Assembly: GCA_035510695.1 (NCBI GenBank)
Contig: DATKGO010000017.1
Coordinates: forward strand, 1 to 28,190
Origin: DAIDHK01 sp035510695
GTDB taxonomy: Bacteria > Patescibacteriota > Microgenomatia > Levybacterales > UBA12049
Direction: 5' to 3'
DNA length: 28,190 nucleotides
Numbering within the stretch: position 1 is the stretch's first letter; every line of letters begins with the position of its first letter. Below, piece after piece: positions 7,205 through 15,127 of the stretch. A program made the position numbers and the translations under genes. Under the pieces are notes generated by a model that saw only the letters and a program-made list of their open reading frames with translations, did not search any database and was not told the DNA's origin.

Positions 7205-7638
7205 GCTTTGATTTAAATAAAATCGACAAATCCTCTTTTAACAATCAGTCTTACGTTAAGAAAATTGATAAACCCTGGGGTTTTGAATTGCATTGGGTGC
7301 CAGAAGGCAAACCTTACATGGGTAAAATTCTTCATATTAGTGCCGGTAAAAGATTAAGTCTGCAAGTGCACGATCAAAAACAGGAAAGTTGGATGATTAT
7401 GAACGGACAGGGCAAAGTGGTCTGGGAAAATTCAAAAGGAGAATTGATTGAGACAGAACTGCAGCCAGGAGTCGGATATACATGCGAACTGGGTCAAAAA
7501 CACCGTTTGGTAGGCATAACAGATTGCGATATCATCGAAGTTTCGACACCGGAAATTGGTACAACTTATAGATTGGAAGACGATTTCAAGCGTCCGGATG
7601 AGACGGAGGAACAGAGAAAAGTCGAGCGTAACGAATAG
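7201..7638 (+). CDS. Mannose-6-phosphate isomerase-type cupin
   Basis: A 145-residue single cupin domain like the C-terminal isomerase half of type II PMI/GMP enzymes. Diagnostic features: KPWGFELHW near residue 21, GKRLSLQVHDQKQESWMIM containing the metal ligands Q, H and E, and a second cupin motif with the last histidine in GQKHRL. It would isomerise mannose-6-P and fructose-6-P with a bound divalent metal, or act as a related sugar-phosphate epimerase or isomerase. It starts inside the stop codon of the coiled-coil gene and is followed by a palindromic element and a PGI/PMI enzyme. A second isomerase of overlapping activity next door makes the division of labour unclear. Confidence 0.82.
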   Translation: MSFDLNKIDKSSFNNQSYVKKIDKPWGFELHWVPEGKPYMGKILHISAGKRLSLQVHDQKQESWMIMNGQGKVVWENSKGELIETELQPGVGYTCELGQKHRLVGITDCDIIEVSTPEIGTTYRLEDDFKRPDETEEQRKVERNE

Positions 7639-7644
7639 TTTATC

Positions 7645-7701
7645 GTCATCCTGAATTTATTTCAGGATCTTTCTGGATACTGAATCAAGTTCAGCATGAC
7701 A
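7645..7701. repeat. Palindromic intergenic element C (GTCATCC...GCATGACA)
   Basis: A 57-bp unit: GTCATCCTGAA on the left, TTCAGCATGACA on the right, with TGAATTTATTTCA and CTGAATCAAGTTCAG as inner hairpins. It shares ends and layout with elements A and B. Its right end contains ATG 7696, in frame with the following gene. Confidence 0.65.
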
Positions 7702-7710
7702 AGTTATAGT

Positions 7711-8751
7711 ATGAAGAATTTGACGGATATTACAGCTATAAAAAAACTTGATCCGCAAAATACGCTGGGTTCTACCGATTTGTTAACCGAACAACTTAAA
7801 ACTGCCTGGTCACAAGTTAACGCATTTGATATTCAACCGCTTGTTGACATCCAAACAATTATTTTTTGCGGTATGGGAGCATCAATTTACGGGGCATTGG
7901 TAGTCAAATCTCTTCTGGGATCACATTTTAAATATCCCACCGAAATTGTTACAGATTATCATTTGCCCTTTTATGTAAACGAGCATACTCTGGTGGTTTT
8001 GACCAGTTATTCGGGAACTACGGAAGAAGTACTTTCCTGCGCGCAGGAAGCTTTGGTTATGAAAGCTCACATGCTGATTTTGACTAAAGGCGGAGCTCTA
8101 GCCGAATTTGCCAAACAAAATAATATCCCCGCGTATATATTTGATGGTGCTCTCAACTTATCAGGTGTTCCGCGTTTAGGCACAGGTTATACCATTTTGG
8201 GATTGATCGGACTATTAAATAAAAGCGGAATTGTGGCTATTTCGGAAGATGAAATCAACTCCGCGATTACCCGTTTGCAATCAAAAACCGAGATTATCAA
8301 ACAACAAGCTATGACTGACGCTCCTAAATTTGTGGGTAAAATTCCGGTTATTTTTGCGGCCGAACATTTATCCGGCAACGGACAAATATTGAGAAATCAA
8401 TTTAATGAAACAAGTAAGACGTTTTCCGCGTTTTATCTGGTGCCGGATTTAAATCATCATCTTATGGAAGGTTTACAATTCCCCCAACCTTCTCCACTTC
8501 ATTTTATAGTCTTAGATTCTAAAAATTATTCGGCAAAAATTAGTAAACGTATGTCGTTAACAATTGACGTAGTAAAAAAGAATAAGCAAATAATTGATGT
8601 CTACAAACCCGATACTATTTCAATTTACGATGATTTTCTGCAGACGTTAAGTTATGGAAGTTATCTAACGCTCTATCTGGGACTACTTTATGATCAAAAC
8701 CCGGCCGTTAACCCCTGGGTAGATTACTTCAAAGACCAACTCAAAAAATAG
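7711..8751 (+). CDS. Bifunctional phosphoglucose/phosphomannose isomerase
   Basis: A protein of 346 residues from ATG 7711. Two SIS (sugar isomerase) domains: the first shows FCGMGASIYGALVVKSLL and TSYSGTTEEVL, the phosphate-binding Ser/Thr loop; the linker has PRLGTGYTILG; the second shows FAAEHLSGNGQILRNQFNE with the catalytic Glu region, then DLNHHLMEG carrying the conserved His. This order and length match the PGI/PMI family that interconverts glucose-6-P, fructose-6-P and mannose-6-P. ATG 7696 would add five residues encoded by the palindromic element, so 7711 is preferred. It completes a fructose-6-P to mannose-1-P route with the two genes upstream. Family confidence is high; use of both substrates is inferred. 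Confidence 0.9.
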   Translation: MKNLTDITAIKKLDPQNTLGSTDLLTEQLKTAWSQVNAFDIQPLVDIQTIIFCGMGASIYGALVVKSLLGSHFKYPTEIVTDYHLPFYVNEHTLVVLTSYSGTTEEVLSCAQEALVMKAHMLILTKGGALAEFAKQNNIPAYIFDGALNLSGVPRLGTGYTILGLIGLLNKSGIVAISEDEINSAITRLQSKTEIIKQQAMTDAPKFVGKIPVIFAAEHLSGNGQILRNQFNETSKTFSAFYLVPDLNHHLMEGLQFPQPSPLHFIVLDSKNYSAKISKRMSLTIDVVKKNKQIIDVYKPDTISIYDDFLQTLSYGSYLTLYLGLLYDQNPAVNPWVDYFKDQLKK

Positions 8752-8790
8752 TTTGCGTTTTAACTTGATGAACTTTAGTTACTGATCTGC

Positions 8791-8796
8791 TACGAT
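8791..8796 (+). promoter_or_regulatory. -10 box of the PsbP-like membrane protein gene
   Basis: TACGAT exactly 6 nt before ATG 8803, the same spacing as at other leaderless starts in this window. TTGATG (8765-8770) lies 20 nt upstream, too far for a good -35. The call rests on position. Confidence 0.45.
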
Positions 8797-8802
8797 AAAT
8801 AT

Positions 8803-9783
8803 ATGGAGCTTACTTGGAAAGATAAATTCATATTTTATTTTAACGAATTTCGCCAGAAACTTCCTTTTGCCTACAATTTAAAAAAACAGTTCTATATTTT
8901 CGCGGGGGGAATTGGTGGAATATTGTTAATTTGTATCGTTTCTACTGTTTTACTGCTTAGTCATTCATCCGGTAATCCATTATTAAATACCTTGAAGAAA
9001 AACATTGTATTCCCGACGCAAAACAATAACAATAAAATTAATTCCCCCACATCAAACACGCAATCTAATTCTCAAAATAACGTAAGACAAGGAAATAGTA
9101 ATACTCAAACAAACGGAGCAAAATCTAACCCAACAAAGACAAATTCTATCTTAAATAAAAATTCAACAAGTACTTCTTTGACCGTAACTCCAGCTTTAGG
9201 CTCGAACTCGCAGTCTTCCTCAGGCAATTCTTCGTCGTCAAATAATTCAGGCGGCAATTCAAGCGGAGGAATAATTGGCACAACCGATCTTTCCGATGTA
9301 AAATTATATTTTGAAGACAGCAGCGGAAATCTAGAGCAATACGTTGCTCCAACAAGCATACCGGACAACCTAACCTGGCAAACGTACTCTAACCAGCATG
9401 ACAACTATTCCCTTGATTATCCTGTGGGATGGAGCAAATCCACAGCTGTAGAAAATGGTCACGAGGTAGTTTCAATACATCCGCCAAACACCGATTTAAA
9501 TACTCCAATTCAACAGGGTCTAACCAAAATAGCCTTTGGAATCTCACCCTATCAATTTCCTATGCCTCAGCTAAATTCGGCTAACGCTTCATATATTAAT
9601 AATGTCATGGTTGATGGATTCAACGGCACTTTATACACACAAGGAGCTTTCGGTATCAATATTGTGGCGGCTTTATTTAAATATGGTGACAATTATTTTT
9701 GCCTTTGGGCTACAGCCAATGACGACACTATGATTTATGTCTTCCAGCATATGCTCCTAACTCTGCAGCTCTACGGGAACTAA
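8803..9783 (+). CDS. Membrane-anchored protein with Ser/Asn-rich linker and PsbP-like domain
   Basis: A 326-residue protein. A short basic cytoplasmic N-terminus is followed by one transmembrane helix (about 32-53). A low-complexity linker rich in Asn, Ser, Thr and Gly runs to about residue 165. The C-terminal globular domain starts WQTYSNQHDNYSLDYPVGWS; this 'YGFSFDYP.gW' type of opening is typical of PsbP-like/DUF1795-type extracytoplasmic domains of unknown ligand. The likely topology is N-in, C-out, displaying the domain on a flexible stalk. The mRNA is probably leaderless. It is convergent with the pilin genes, with only 28 nt between stops and no obvious terminator. No function is assigned. 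Confidence 0.75.
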   Translation: MELTWKDKFIFYFNEFRQKLPFAYNLKKQFYIFAGGIGGILLICIVSTVLLLSHSSGNPLLNTLKKNIVFPTQNNNNKINSPTSNTQSNSQNNVRQGNSNTQTNGAKSNPTKTNSILNKNSTSTSLTVTPALGSNSQSSSGNSSSSNNSGGNSSGGIIGTTDLSDVKLYFEDSSGNLEQYVAPTSIPDNLTWQTYSNQHDNYSLDYPVGWSKSTAVENGHEVVSIHPPNTDLNTPIQQGLTKIAFGISPYQFPMPQLNSANASYINNVMVDGFNGTLYTQGAFGINIVAALFKYGDNYFCLWATANDDTMIYVFQHMLLTLQLYGN

Positions 9784-9811
9784 ACATAAAATATATAATT
9801 AAAGAAGACAA

Positions 9812-10321
9812 TTAGCGGGTTACTGAAATTGGAGCAGTAGAATCAACTTGACTTTGAGCAAAAACAGTCACTCTGCCATCCGATGGAGACTGATATACAT
9901 AATATCCCGTATTATAGTCACTATCACAATTTGTTACAGAATTACCAATCGTAGTACCATCAGTTCCTGAACTAGGATCAACAGGTAAGGCCGCAACATA
10001 TTCAGAAACTAACAATGAACACAAATTAGTTGCGTTCGAACTAATATCATAAGATGTATCAAAACTTAAGCCTGCAGAATTTGTAGCAATTCCTGATGGC
10101 AAAGTTCCATGATGATCAGCAGAATACTGATTGATTGCGTTTAATATTGTATTAACATCGGAACGTCTCTTGGTATCATTTGCCGATGCGAATTGTTTGG
10201 CCGGATTAATTGCAACCAAAACTATTCCCATTAACACAGCTAATATTCCAATCACAATTAATAGTTCAATGAGAGTAAAACCGGACTCAATTTTTTTAAG
10301 ATTTAACTTTTTATATAACAT
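9812..10321 (-). CDS. Type IV major pilin (prepilin), copy 2
   Basis: A 169-residue prepilin. The leader MLYKKLNLKKIESG is followed by FTLIELLIVIGILAVLMGI: PilD-type cleavage after Gly, Phe+1, Glu+5 and a hydrophobic alpha1 helix. After the helix come AINPAKQFASAN and RRSDV, characteristic of Microgenomates-like pilins. The C-terminal domain has two Cys (in LCSLLV and NCDSDYN) that could form a D-region disulfide, and it ends ISVTR. It lies 13 nt downstream of a paralogue, and 89 nt of the alpha1-coding region are identical between the two. The pilin subunit would be polymerised by the PilB/PilC machinery encoded upstream. Confidence 0.93.
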   Translation of the reverse strand: MLYKKLNLKKIESGFTLIELLIVIGILAVLMGIVLVAINPAKQFASANDTKRRSDVNTILNAINQYSADHHGTLPSGIATNSAGLSFDTSYDISSNATNLCSLLVSEYVAALPVDPSSGTDGTTIGNSVTNCDSDYNTGYYVYQSPSDGRVTVFAQSQVDSTAPISVTR

Positions 10322-10334
10322 ATTATTCTATTTA

Positions 10335-10853
10335 TTATCTTGTAACACTTATTATGGTGCCCGGATTTACTTCACTAACTGCCGATACTGTAACTCTATT
10401 ATCCGTTGCCGATTGCTGTACAGAATATCCTGTATTGTAACCATTAGCACAATTAGTTACAGAACTCCCATTACTATCACCAGTTACACCATCAATACCA
10501 TTTTTCGGATCTGTCGGTAAAGCCGCCATATATTTTGTTATTAAACTTGAACATAAATCAATGGTATTTGTTCCTGTTTTCGCAATTAACATAGCTGTTG
10601 AAGTCGCAATAGTTGTTGTACCAGCTGTTGGTAAAGAACCCTTATTATCAGCAGCATACTGATCAATGGAGTCAAGAATTGCCGTAACATCGGAGCGTCT
10701 TTTAGTATCATTTGCGGATGCGAATTGTTTGGCCGGATTAATTGCAACCAAAACTATTCCCATTAACACAGCTAATATTCCAATCACAATTAATAGTTCA
10801 ATGAGGGTAAAACCGGACTCGAGTTTCTTAAGATTTAATTGGGCAGTTGTCAT
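10335..10853 (-). CDS. Type IV major pilin (prepilin), copy 1
   Basis: A 172-residue prepilin with leader ending KKLESG and FTLIELLIVIGILAVLMGI with Glu+5. The N-terminal half is almost the same as that of the next pilin, while the C-terminal half (TTTIATSTAMLIAKTGTNTID and onward) is clearly different but keeps the same plan: LCSSL..KYMAALPTDP, a second Cys in NCANGYNTGY, and an ISVTR end. It is the first gene after a good promoter (10877-10906) and so is probably transcribed separately from the assembly operon, allowing higher expression of the structural subunit. Confidence 0.93.
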   Translation of the reverse strand: MTTAQLNLKKLESGFTLIELLIVIGILAVLMGIVLVAINPAKQFASANDTKRRSDVTAILDSIDQYAADNKGSLPTAGTTTIATSTAMLIAKTGTNTIDLCSSLITKYMAALPTDPKNGIDGVTGDSNGSSVTNCANGYNTGYSVQQSATDNRVTVSAVSEVNPGTIISVTR

Positions 10854-10876
10854 ATATTTTTATTTGATCTGTATTA

Positions 10877-10906
10877 ATTATTCACATATTGATCAGCTTT
10901 TGTCAA
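10877..10906 (-). promoter_or_regulatory. Promoter of the tandem pilin genes
   Basis: On the minus strand TTGACA (10906-10901), an 18-nt spacer and AATAAT (10882-10877). This leaves a leader of about 20 nt before ATG 10853, without a Shine-Dalgarno sequence. It lies in the 118-nt gap between the assembly operon and the pilins. Confidence 0.6.
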
Positions 10907-10971
10907 GGGGGTAATTTAGCTTCAAAATTGAGCAATAAATGATAATTAATAAAAAAACAATTTAAATGAAA

Positions 10972-12129
10972 TTAAGGAAGAATTATAAGAACGTCTTCTG
11001 ATAATCCGCTGTTATCTTGTTCGGAGATATTGGGAATAACTTTTTGTAATTCGCTGACAATCCGTTGACGAGTCCCAACCGGAATACTATCCGCAAACAT
11101 CACTTCACTTGTCGCCGAATTACTCTGAGGGGTTGGGACATCTTTTATCGATTGAATACCGAATTTATTTAATACGTCTTTTATATTTGGTTCTAATGCC
11201 GCAGACGCTGTGGAATATTCTACACTAACTTTTAGATTTTGTTCATCGATTGTTGCCGCGAATGCACTGCCTGGTCCGGATTCGTTGAAGGGTAATGACT
11301 CAGTAGGAGAGTTACTCGTTGTGGGTTGAACTACTACAGGTGTCGGATTACCGTTTGTTTTTATTGCAGCATGATAAGCGGCCTCTTGTTTACTATTTTC
11401 AGCATTCATTTGCAAAAACATAAAAATAAATATACCAAACAACGGCAATAGGCAAACTCCCATAATAATTGTTTTACTATTAGTTGATTTTTTAGGTTTT
11501 ATGTGTATATCGGAAGCGGAATCCTCCGTATTATCTTGCGGTTGAGAATTATTTAAAACTGTTTGCGTAATAACCGGAACATCAATTTCCTGCTGAACCG
11601 GCATACTCCAGGGACGAATATTTCCCAATTTATCAATGATCGCGCGGGCAGCTTCAATCGGCATACCATTTGACAAATTTACAGAATTTCCAAGTAAAAA
11701 CTGTGGAATGACACTTTCAATCCGACTGCCGTTTTCTTTAAAACCATGCTGAAATTTTTTAAAAAAATCAGCATTCATCGCCACAAGAATTTGCTTTTTT
11801 TCCAATTTATACAATTTACTTAATACACTATCAAAGGGAACTAAGTCAAGAAATTCTTTTGTTTCTGCAGTTTCCCCATTGTTAATTGTTGTATTCGGGG
11901 GAATTTCCTTACAAAATAATAAATCATCAGCGACAATAATAACAACATTAGCCGCCGGTAAATGATTATCTTTTATAAAGCCTTCGATTTGAGTTAAAAA
12001 ATTATCGGATGAAATAACATCCAAATGATCAACCACATTAGGCAGGAAAGTAAGTCTTAAGGAGTTTGCCATACCTTCGGCATAAAAATCAAAAAAAGAC
12101 TTAGTTAAATATAAGACAGCATTTGCCAT
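10972..12129 (-). CDS. Single-pass membrane protein in the PilM/PilN position of the pilus operon
   Basis: About 385 residues from ATG 12129. The N-terminal half is a cytoplasmic domain (YLTKSFFDFYAEG..., VVIIVADDLLFCKEI) that loosely resembles PilM/GspL-type actin-fold proteins. One transmembrane helix follows at about 225-242 (IIMGVCLLPLFGIFIFMFL). The outer part has a Pro/Ser/Thr linker and ends in a domain (LKVSVEYSTASAALEPNIKD... FGIQSIKDV) resembling LytR_C-type folds. A GTG at 12138 would add three residues, but GGAG placed 8 nt before ATG 12129 favours the latter. Its place after the minor pilins and its topology suggest an inner-membrane alignment component. The family is not firmly recognised. 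Confidence 0.6.
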   Translation of the reverse strand: MANAVLYLTKSFFDFYAEGMANSLRLTFLPNVVDHLDVISSDNFLTQIEGFIKDNHLPAANVVIIVADDLLFCKEIPPNTTINNGETAETKEFLDLVPFDSVLSKLYKLEKKQILVAMNADFFKKFQHGFKENGSRIESVIPQFLLGNSVNLSNGMPIEAARAIIDKLGNIRPWSMPVQQEIDVPVITQTVLNNSQPQDNTEDSASDIHIKPKKSTNSKTIIMGVCLLPLFGIFIFMFLQMNAENSKQEAAYHAAIKTNGNPTPVVVQPTTSNSPTESLPFNESGPGSAFAATIDEQNLKVSVEYSTASAALEPNIKDVLNKFGIQSIKDVPTPQSNSATSEVMFADSIPVGTRQRIVSELQKVIPNISEQDNSGLSEDVLIILP

Positions 12130-12130
12130 A

Positions 12131-12559
12131 TTACTCACTCCACGATGTCACGGTCATAGAACCGTTTGTTGTTTGCGTCGTTACATTAATAGTATGAATA
12201 AAATTTCCGTTTACTCCGGTTGATTTAATCATATACGCCGAACTGCTGCCGGTTACCTGAACCGTTGCCGTTCCCCCGTTAAGACTCATCACTTCTCCAG
12301 TATAACCGGGATTTCTGAGTAAACGCAATAAAGCATTTTCTACTCCGCTTTCGGCGATTGATCTGGATACATTGGCCTGCGTCAATCTATTAGTACTTTT
12401 CATATTTAATACCACCACAAGCGACGCGGCTGTAAGAATCAACGTGGCGATAATTGTAAATAAAAGTAATGAAACCAAAGCTTGCCCTGACCTAAATTTG
12501 ATAGGCCGAAAATCATTCAACAATTTAACAATGAAACAATTTAACAACTTCTTCTTCAT
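12131..12559 (-). CDS. PilX/GspK-like minor pilin
   Basis: A 142-residue protein. After an unusually long leader comes SGQALVSLLLFTIIATLILTAAS: cleavage after Gly, but Ser instead of Glu at +5, as in GspK/PilX-type subunits that cap a pilus. The next helix contains SRSIAESGVENALLRLLRNP, the conserved 'AE.G...A' segment of PilX-N proteins. The rest is a small beta-rich domain. The leader (MKKKLLNCFIVKLLNDF...) is encoded by a 13-bp direct repeat and is about 15 residues longer than needed. It overlaps the PilW-like gene upstream by ATGA and is followed after 1 nt by the next gene. Confidence 0.8.
   Translation of the reverse strand: MKKKLLNCFIVKLLNDFRPIKFRSGQALVSLLLFTIIATLILTAASLVVVLNMKSTNRLTQANVSRSIAESGVENALLRLLRNPGYTGEVMSLNGGTATVQVTGSSSAYMIKSTGVNGNFIHTINVTTQTTNGSMTVTSWSE
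12519..12547 (-). repeat. 13-bp direct repeat within the PilX-like leader-coding region
   Basis: AACAATTTAACAA at 12519-12531 and 12535-12547 (period 16). It encodes the doubled KLLN...KLLN of the leader peptide. This sequence type resembles AT-rich intergenic repeats more than coding sequence, so an insertion or slippage event that lengthened the leader is likely. Confidence 0.5.
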
Positions 12560-13056
12560 CTCAAACTTACGGTTGTCTGATAATTTCTTCTTTCATAACC
12601 TTGAACGCGCTGTGTTGTTCCCACCATTTGATAATTTATAATTAATGTACTTTTGCCGCCGACATTTCCGATACGCTTAAAAGTCAAATTGGCAATTGTC
12701 GTATCGGAACTATTAAGAACGTTTGTTCCTTGATTATTTATTAAAATCATATTTCCGGATGGACTGCTGGAATAAGTATAGTTAATACCACCGATATTTA
12801 GAGTAGCACTTGTACTCGCGACACCATATGTAGTGGGAGAAATCACCGCCTGAGCGCGTTTAACATCGTAACTTAACCGGGAAAGAAGATAAGCTCCATC
12901 CTGCTCAACACTCGATGTCGCCTTAGATTCAGTCTCTGAATCAAGGATTGATGTAAAAATTTGTGTCAATATGGTCATCAATATGGCAAAAATAACCATA
13001 TACATCATCATTTCAATGATAGTTGTGCCTTTTTGTAAAAAATTTAATTTTTTCAT
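12556..13056 (-). CDS. PilW/PilV-like minor pilin
   Basis: A protein of 166 residues from ATG 13056. The leader MKKLNFLQKG is followed by TTIIEMMMYMVIFAILMT: cleavage after Gly, Glu+5, one hydrophobic helix. It continues SVEQDGAYLLSRLSYDVKRA, the segment typical of GspJ/PilW pseudopilins, then a beta-rich domain. A longer frame to 13140 only runs back through the end of the gene upstream. The true ATG overlaps that gene's TGA (ATGA), consistent with translational coupling. It probably forms the pilus-initiating tip complex with the neighbouring PilX-like and giant pilins. Confidence 0.85.
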   Translation of the reverse strand: MKKLNFLQKGTTIIEMMMYMVIFAILMTILTQIFTSILDSETESKATSSVEQDGAYLLSRLSYDVKRAQAVISPTTYGVASTSATLNIGGINYTYSSSPSGNMILINNQGTNVLNSSDTTIANLTFKRIGNVGGKSTLIINYQMVGTTQRVQGYERRNYQTTVSLR

Positions 13057-15059
13057 TGTGAATAACTGGTAGTTATACTGTTTAGTGACGGCGATTGTGT
13101 CGCTGTGGTAGTTGAAAGAAAAGCTTTGAATCTGTAGCAATTCCCAGGATTTTGATAATTTGGATTAATTGTCCCAAAAGGAATACTCGCACTAAGACTG
13201 GATCCAATCGGAGTGAAGTATTGATTGGGATCGGAATTAGGCCCGAGATATGTGAATACCGCGTTCGCGCAATTACCATTGAGCGGAGCAGCCACTGCGA
13301 CTTGTAACTTTATTTGTGTAGATGCCGGCTGTGAGGCTACGGCTTGAAAACTATCAAAGGAAGCTTGAAAACCGGGATTAAACGTCGCAGATTCATAAAT
13401 GCCCGACATTGTAAATGCGCCACCGCTTCCGCCTTGAATAATTTTAAATTGGTTTTTTGATTCACCGGTAATAATATATGAATAAGCCGTATTATTGGAC
13501 AAAGTTACAGAAGAAACTCCGCTTATTCCCGAACTAATGGCCATCCCACCGCATAACATTGGACTTGCCGGATTGGTAATATCAATAACCAGATATTGCT
13601 GAGTTCCTCCGCTGCCTACAATAATTGCTCTATTTGCAGTCGGTACCGCTATACCCGCCGGATCTGTAGATCCGGTGTTATACCAACCGATTGTGGGATA
13701 CCAATTAAAAAATAATATTGAATCAGGATGAGCCACATCGATAATAAAAAAACCTTTAGAGAAATAAGCTCCGGAACCATTGACATTCACTCCCCCGTCA
13801 AACGCCATATAGACTGTTTTTCCGTCAGTGCTGATTGTTAATCCTTGAGCTGCCTGCTGCCACGACAATTGAGCCAACCCAACCCAATTTAATTGTCCAT
13901 TGCTGTCTACGCTAAATACTTGCAGACCAAAAAGAGAATTTGTGGTTGAAACATAGACGTTATTATTTGCTACCACAACTTGTTGGGCTGTCTGATTGGG
14001 ATTGGAAAAAATACCGAAAACCCCGTTTATTAAGCCGCTGGAATCAAGAGGTGTTTTATGATCACCTGTTTTATTTGTAATATCAAATGTATATAAAGAA
14101 TCACCGCTGGTTACAAAGGCTGTATTATTTACGACATAAATTCCGTTTGCCGAATCTCCTCCCGGTACATCAATCCAGCCGACTTTTGTATATGGAGTCT
14201 TCGTTATATCCAAAATAATAACTTGTGACGAAGAACCGTTTGCCGCCAGATAGATATATCTGCCGTCACTGAATATGGCATTTGTTTGATAATTGCTGCT
14301 AAATGTACCAGAAACAGTGGCTACCGGATTTGTCGGCGGATTAGGCTGACTTATCCCTACATTAACAAATGTTACCCCCTGAGTACCATCGCCTGTACCG
14401 ACATAGGCACCGCCGGGCAAAGCTGAAATTGTATTTCCTTGCTTCGGAAGGGTCAAAGTATTAATTAATGAATTTTGCGGATTACACCAATCAGCATTAC
14501 CGCTTGTCGAGAGAGATACTTCACCGCCGTTAACGTTAGTAATAATTGTTCCGCTTTGTGAGCCGGTGGAAAAATCATTAACCGTAGTATCCGTATCCGA
14601 GGCACTGTTTAAATATCGTGTGAGATACATTAGGGATTTAAGCGAAGAAGGATAAGGCGTATTCCAGGATACAGTAGTAGTTAATAATTTCGTTGACGGA
14701 TCCAGTGTTCCACCGGTTGAAACAATATTATCATTTGAATCCCGATAGACGTCACTAATTGTTACTTGTTGGGTATAACCGTTCAGCGTAGCCGAACCTG
14801 AAGCCAGCGTCCAAATTGAACCGTTAACCACCGGATGATAGACTCCGTCTGTCGCAATATTTGACCAGCCGCTTTCTCTGATACTACGCATCGCTTCCTG
14901 AATTTGCTGAATTTGCGTACTGGCTTGCAATTGTTGATCCTGTTGGGCTCTTCCACCTCGGCTGGCAATCAACCCCACCATTAAACCCGGCAGAATAATA
15001 GTTGCCAAACCGATGACCAATAATAGTTCGACTAACGTCTGACCTTTAAAGCTAATCAT
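13053..15059 (-). CDS. Giant minor pilin with beta-propeller-like head
   Basis: A 668-residue prepilin-like protein. The leader MISFKG is followed by QTLVELLLVIGLATIILPG with Glu+5, a GspI/PilV-type alpha1. After a usual pilin domain (to about 170) there is a Cys-containing linker, then about 300 residues of repeated units in which a strand like VIILDITK, LYTFDITN, LQVFSVDS, FFIIDVAH or YLVIDITN recurs every 40-60 residues, each preceded by a strand such as GRYIYLAANG, NTAFVTSGD or NNVYVST. This is the pattern of LVIVD-type beta-propellers. A final beta domain ends the protein. Ordinary minor pilins are 150-250 residues. The head would sit at the pilus tip, a role that the separate propeller protein PilY1 has in proteobacteria; this is inference. 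Confidence 0.85.
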   Translation of the reverse strand: MISFKGQTLVELLLVIGLATIILPGLMVGLIASRGGRAQQDQQLQASTQIQQIQEAMRSIRESGWSNIATDGVYHPVVNGSIWTLASGSATLNGYTQQVTISDVYRDSNDNIVSTGGTLDPSTKLLTTTVSWNTPYPSSLKSLMYLTRYLNSASDTDTTVNDFSTGSQSGTIITNVNGGEVSLSTSGNADWCNPQNSLINTLTLPKQGNTISALPGGAYVGTGDGTQGVTFVNVGISQPNPPTNPVATVSGTFSSNYQTNAIFSDGRYIYLAANGSSSQVIILDITKTPYTKVGWIDVPGGDSANGIYVVNNTAFVTSGDSLYTFDITNKTGDHKTPLDSSGLINGVFGIFSNPNQTAQQVVVANNNVYVSTTNSLFGLQVFSVDSNGQLNWVGLAQLSWQQAAQGLTISTDGKTVYMAFDGGVNVNGSGAYFSKGFFIIDVAHPDSILFFNWYPTIGWYNTGSTDPAGIAVPTANRAIIVGSGGTQQYLVIDITNPASPMLCGGMAISSGISGVSSVTLSNNTAYSYIITGESKNQFKIIQGGSGGAFTMSGIYESATFNPGFQASFDSFQAVASQPASTQIKLQVAVAAPLNGNCANAVFTYLGPNSDPNQYFTPIGSSLSASIPFGTINPNYQNPGNCYRFKAFLSTTTATQSPSLNSITTSYSQ

Positions 15060-15089
15060 ATTAATTTCTATTAATAATTTTCATTGTTT

Positions 15090-15119
15090 CATTGAATGAA
15101 AATTGAAAACTGAAAATTG
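15090..15119 (-). repeat. Dispersed 30-nt AT-rich intergenic repeat, copy 2
   Basis: The reverse complement matches 2145-2174 at 27 of 30 positions. It lies in the 68-nt gap between the FimT-like gene and the giant pilin, next to an inverted pair ATTTTCATT/AATGAAAAT (15078-15103). Confidence 0.4.
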
Positions 15120-15127
15120 TAAATTTT

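Noticed and set aside
9105..9404. 99-codon minus-strand ORF inside the PsbP-like gene.
   Set aside because: Antisense shadow of the Ser/Asn-rich linker; the plus-strand frame has promoter spacing and a recognisable domain.
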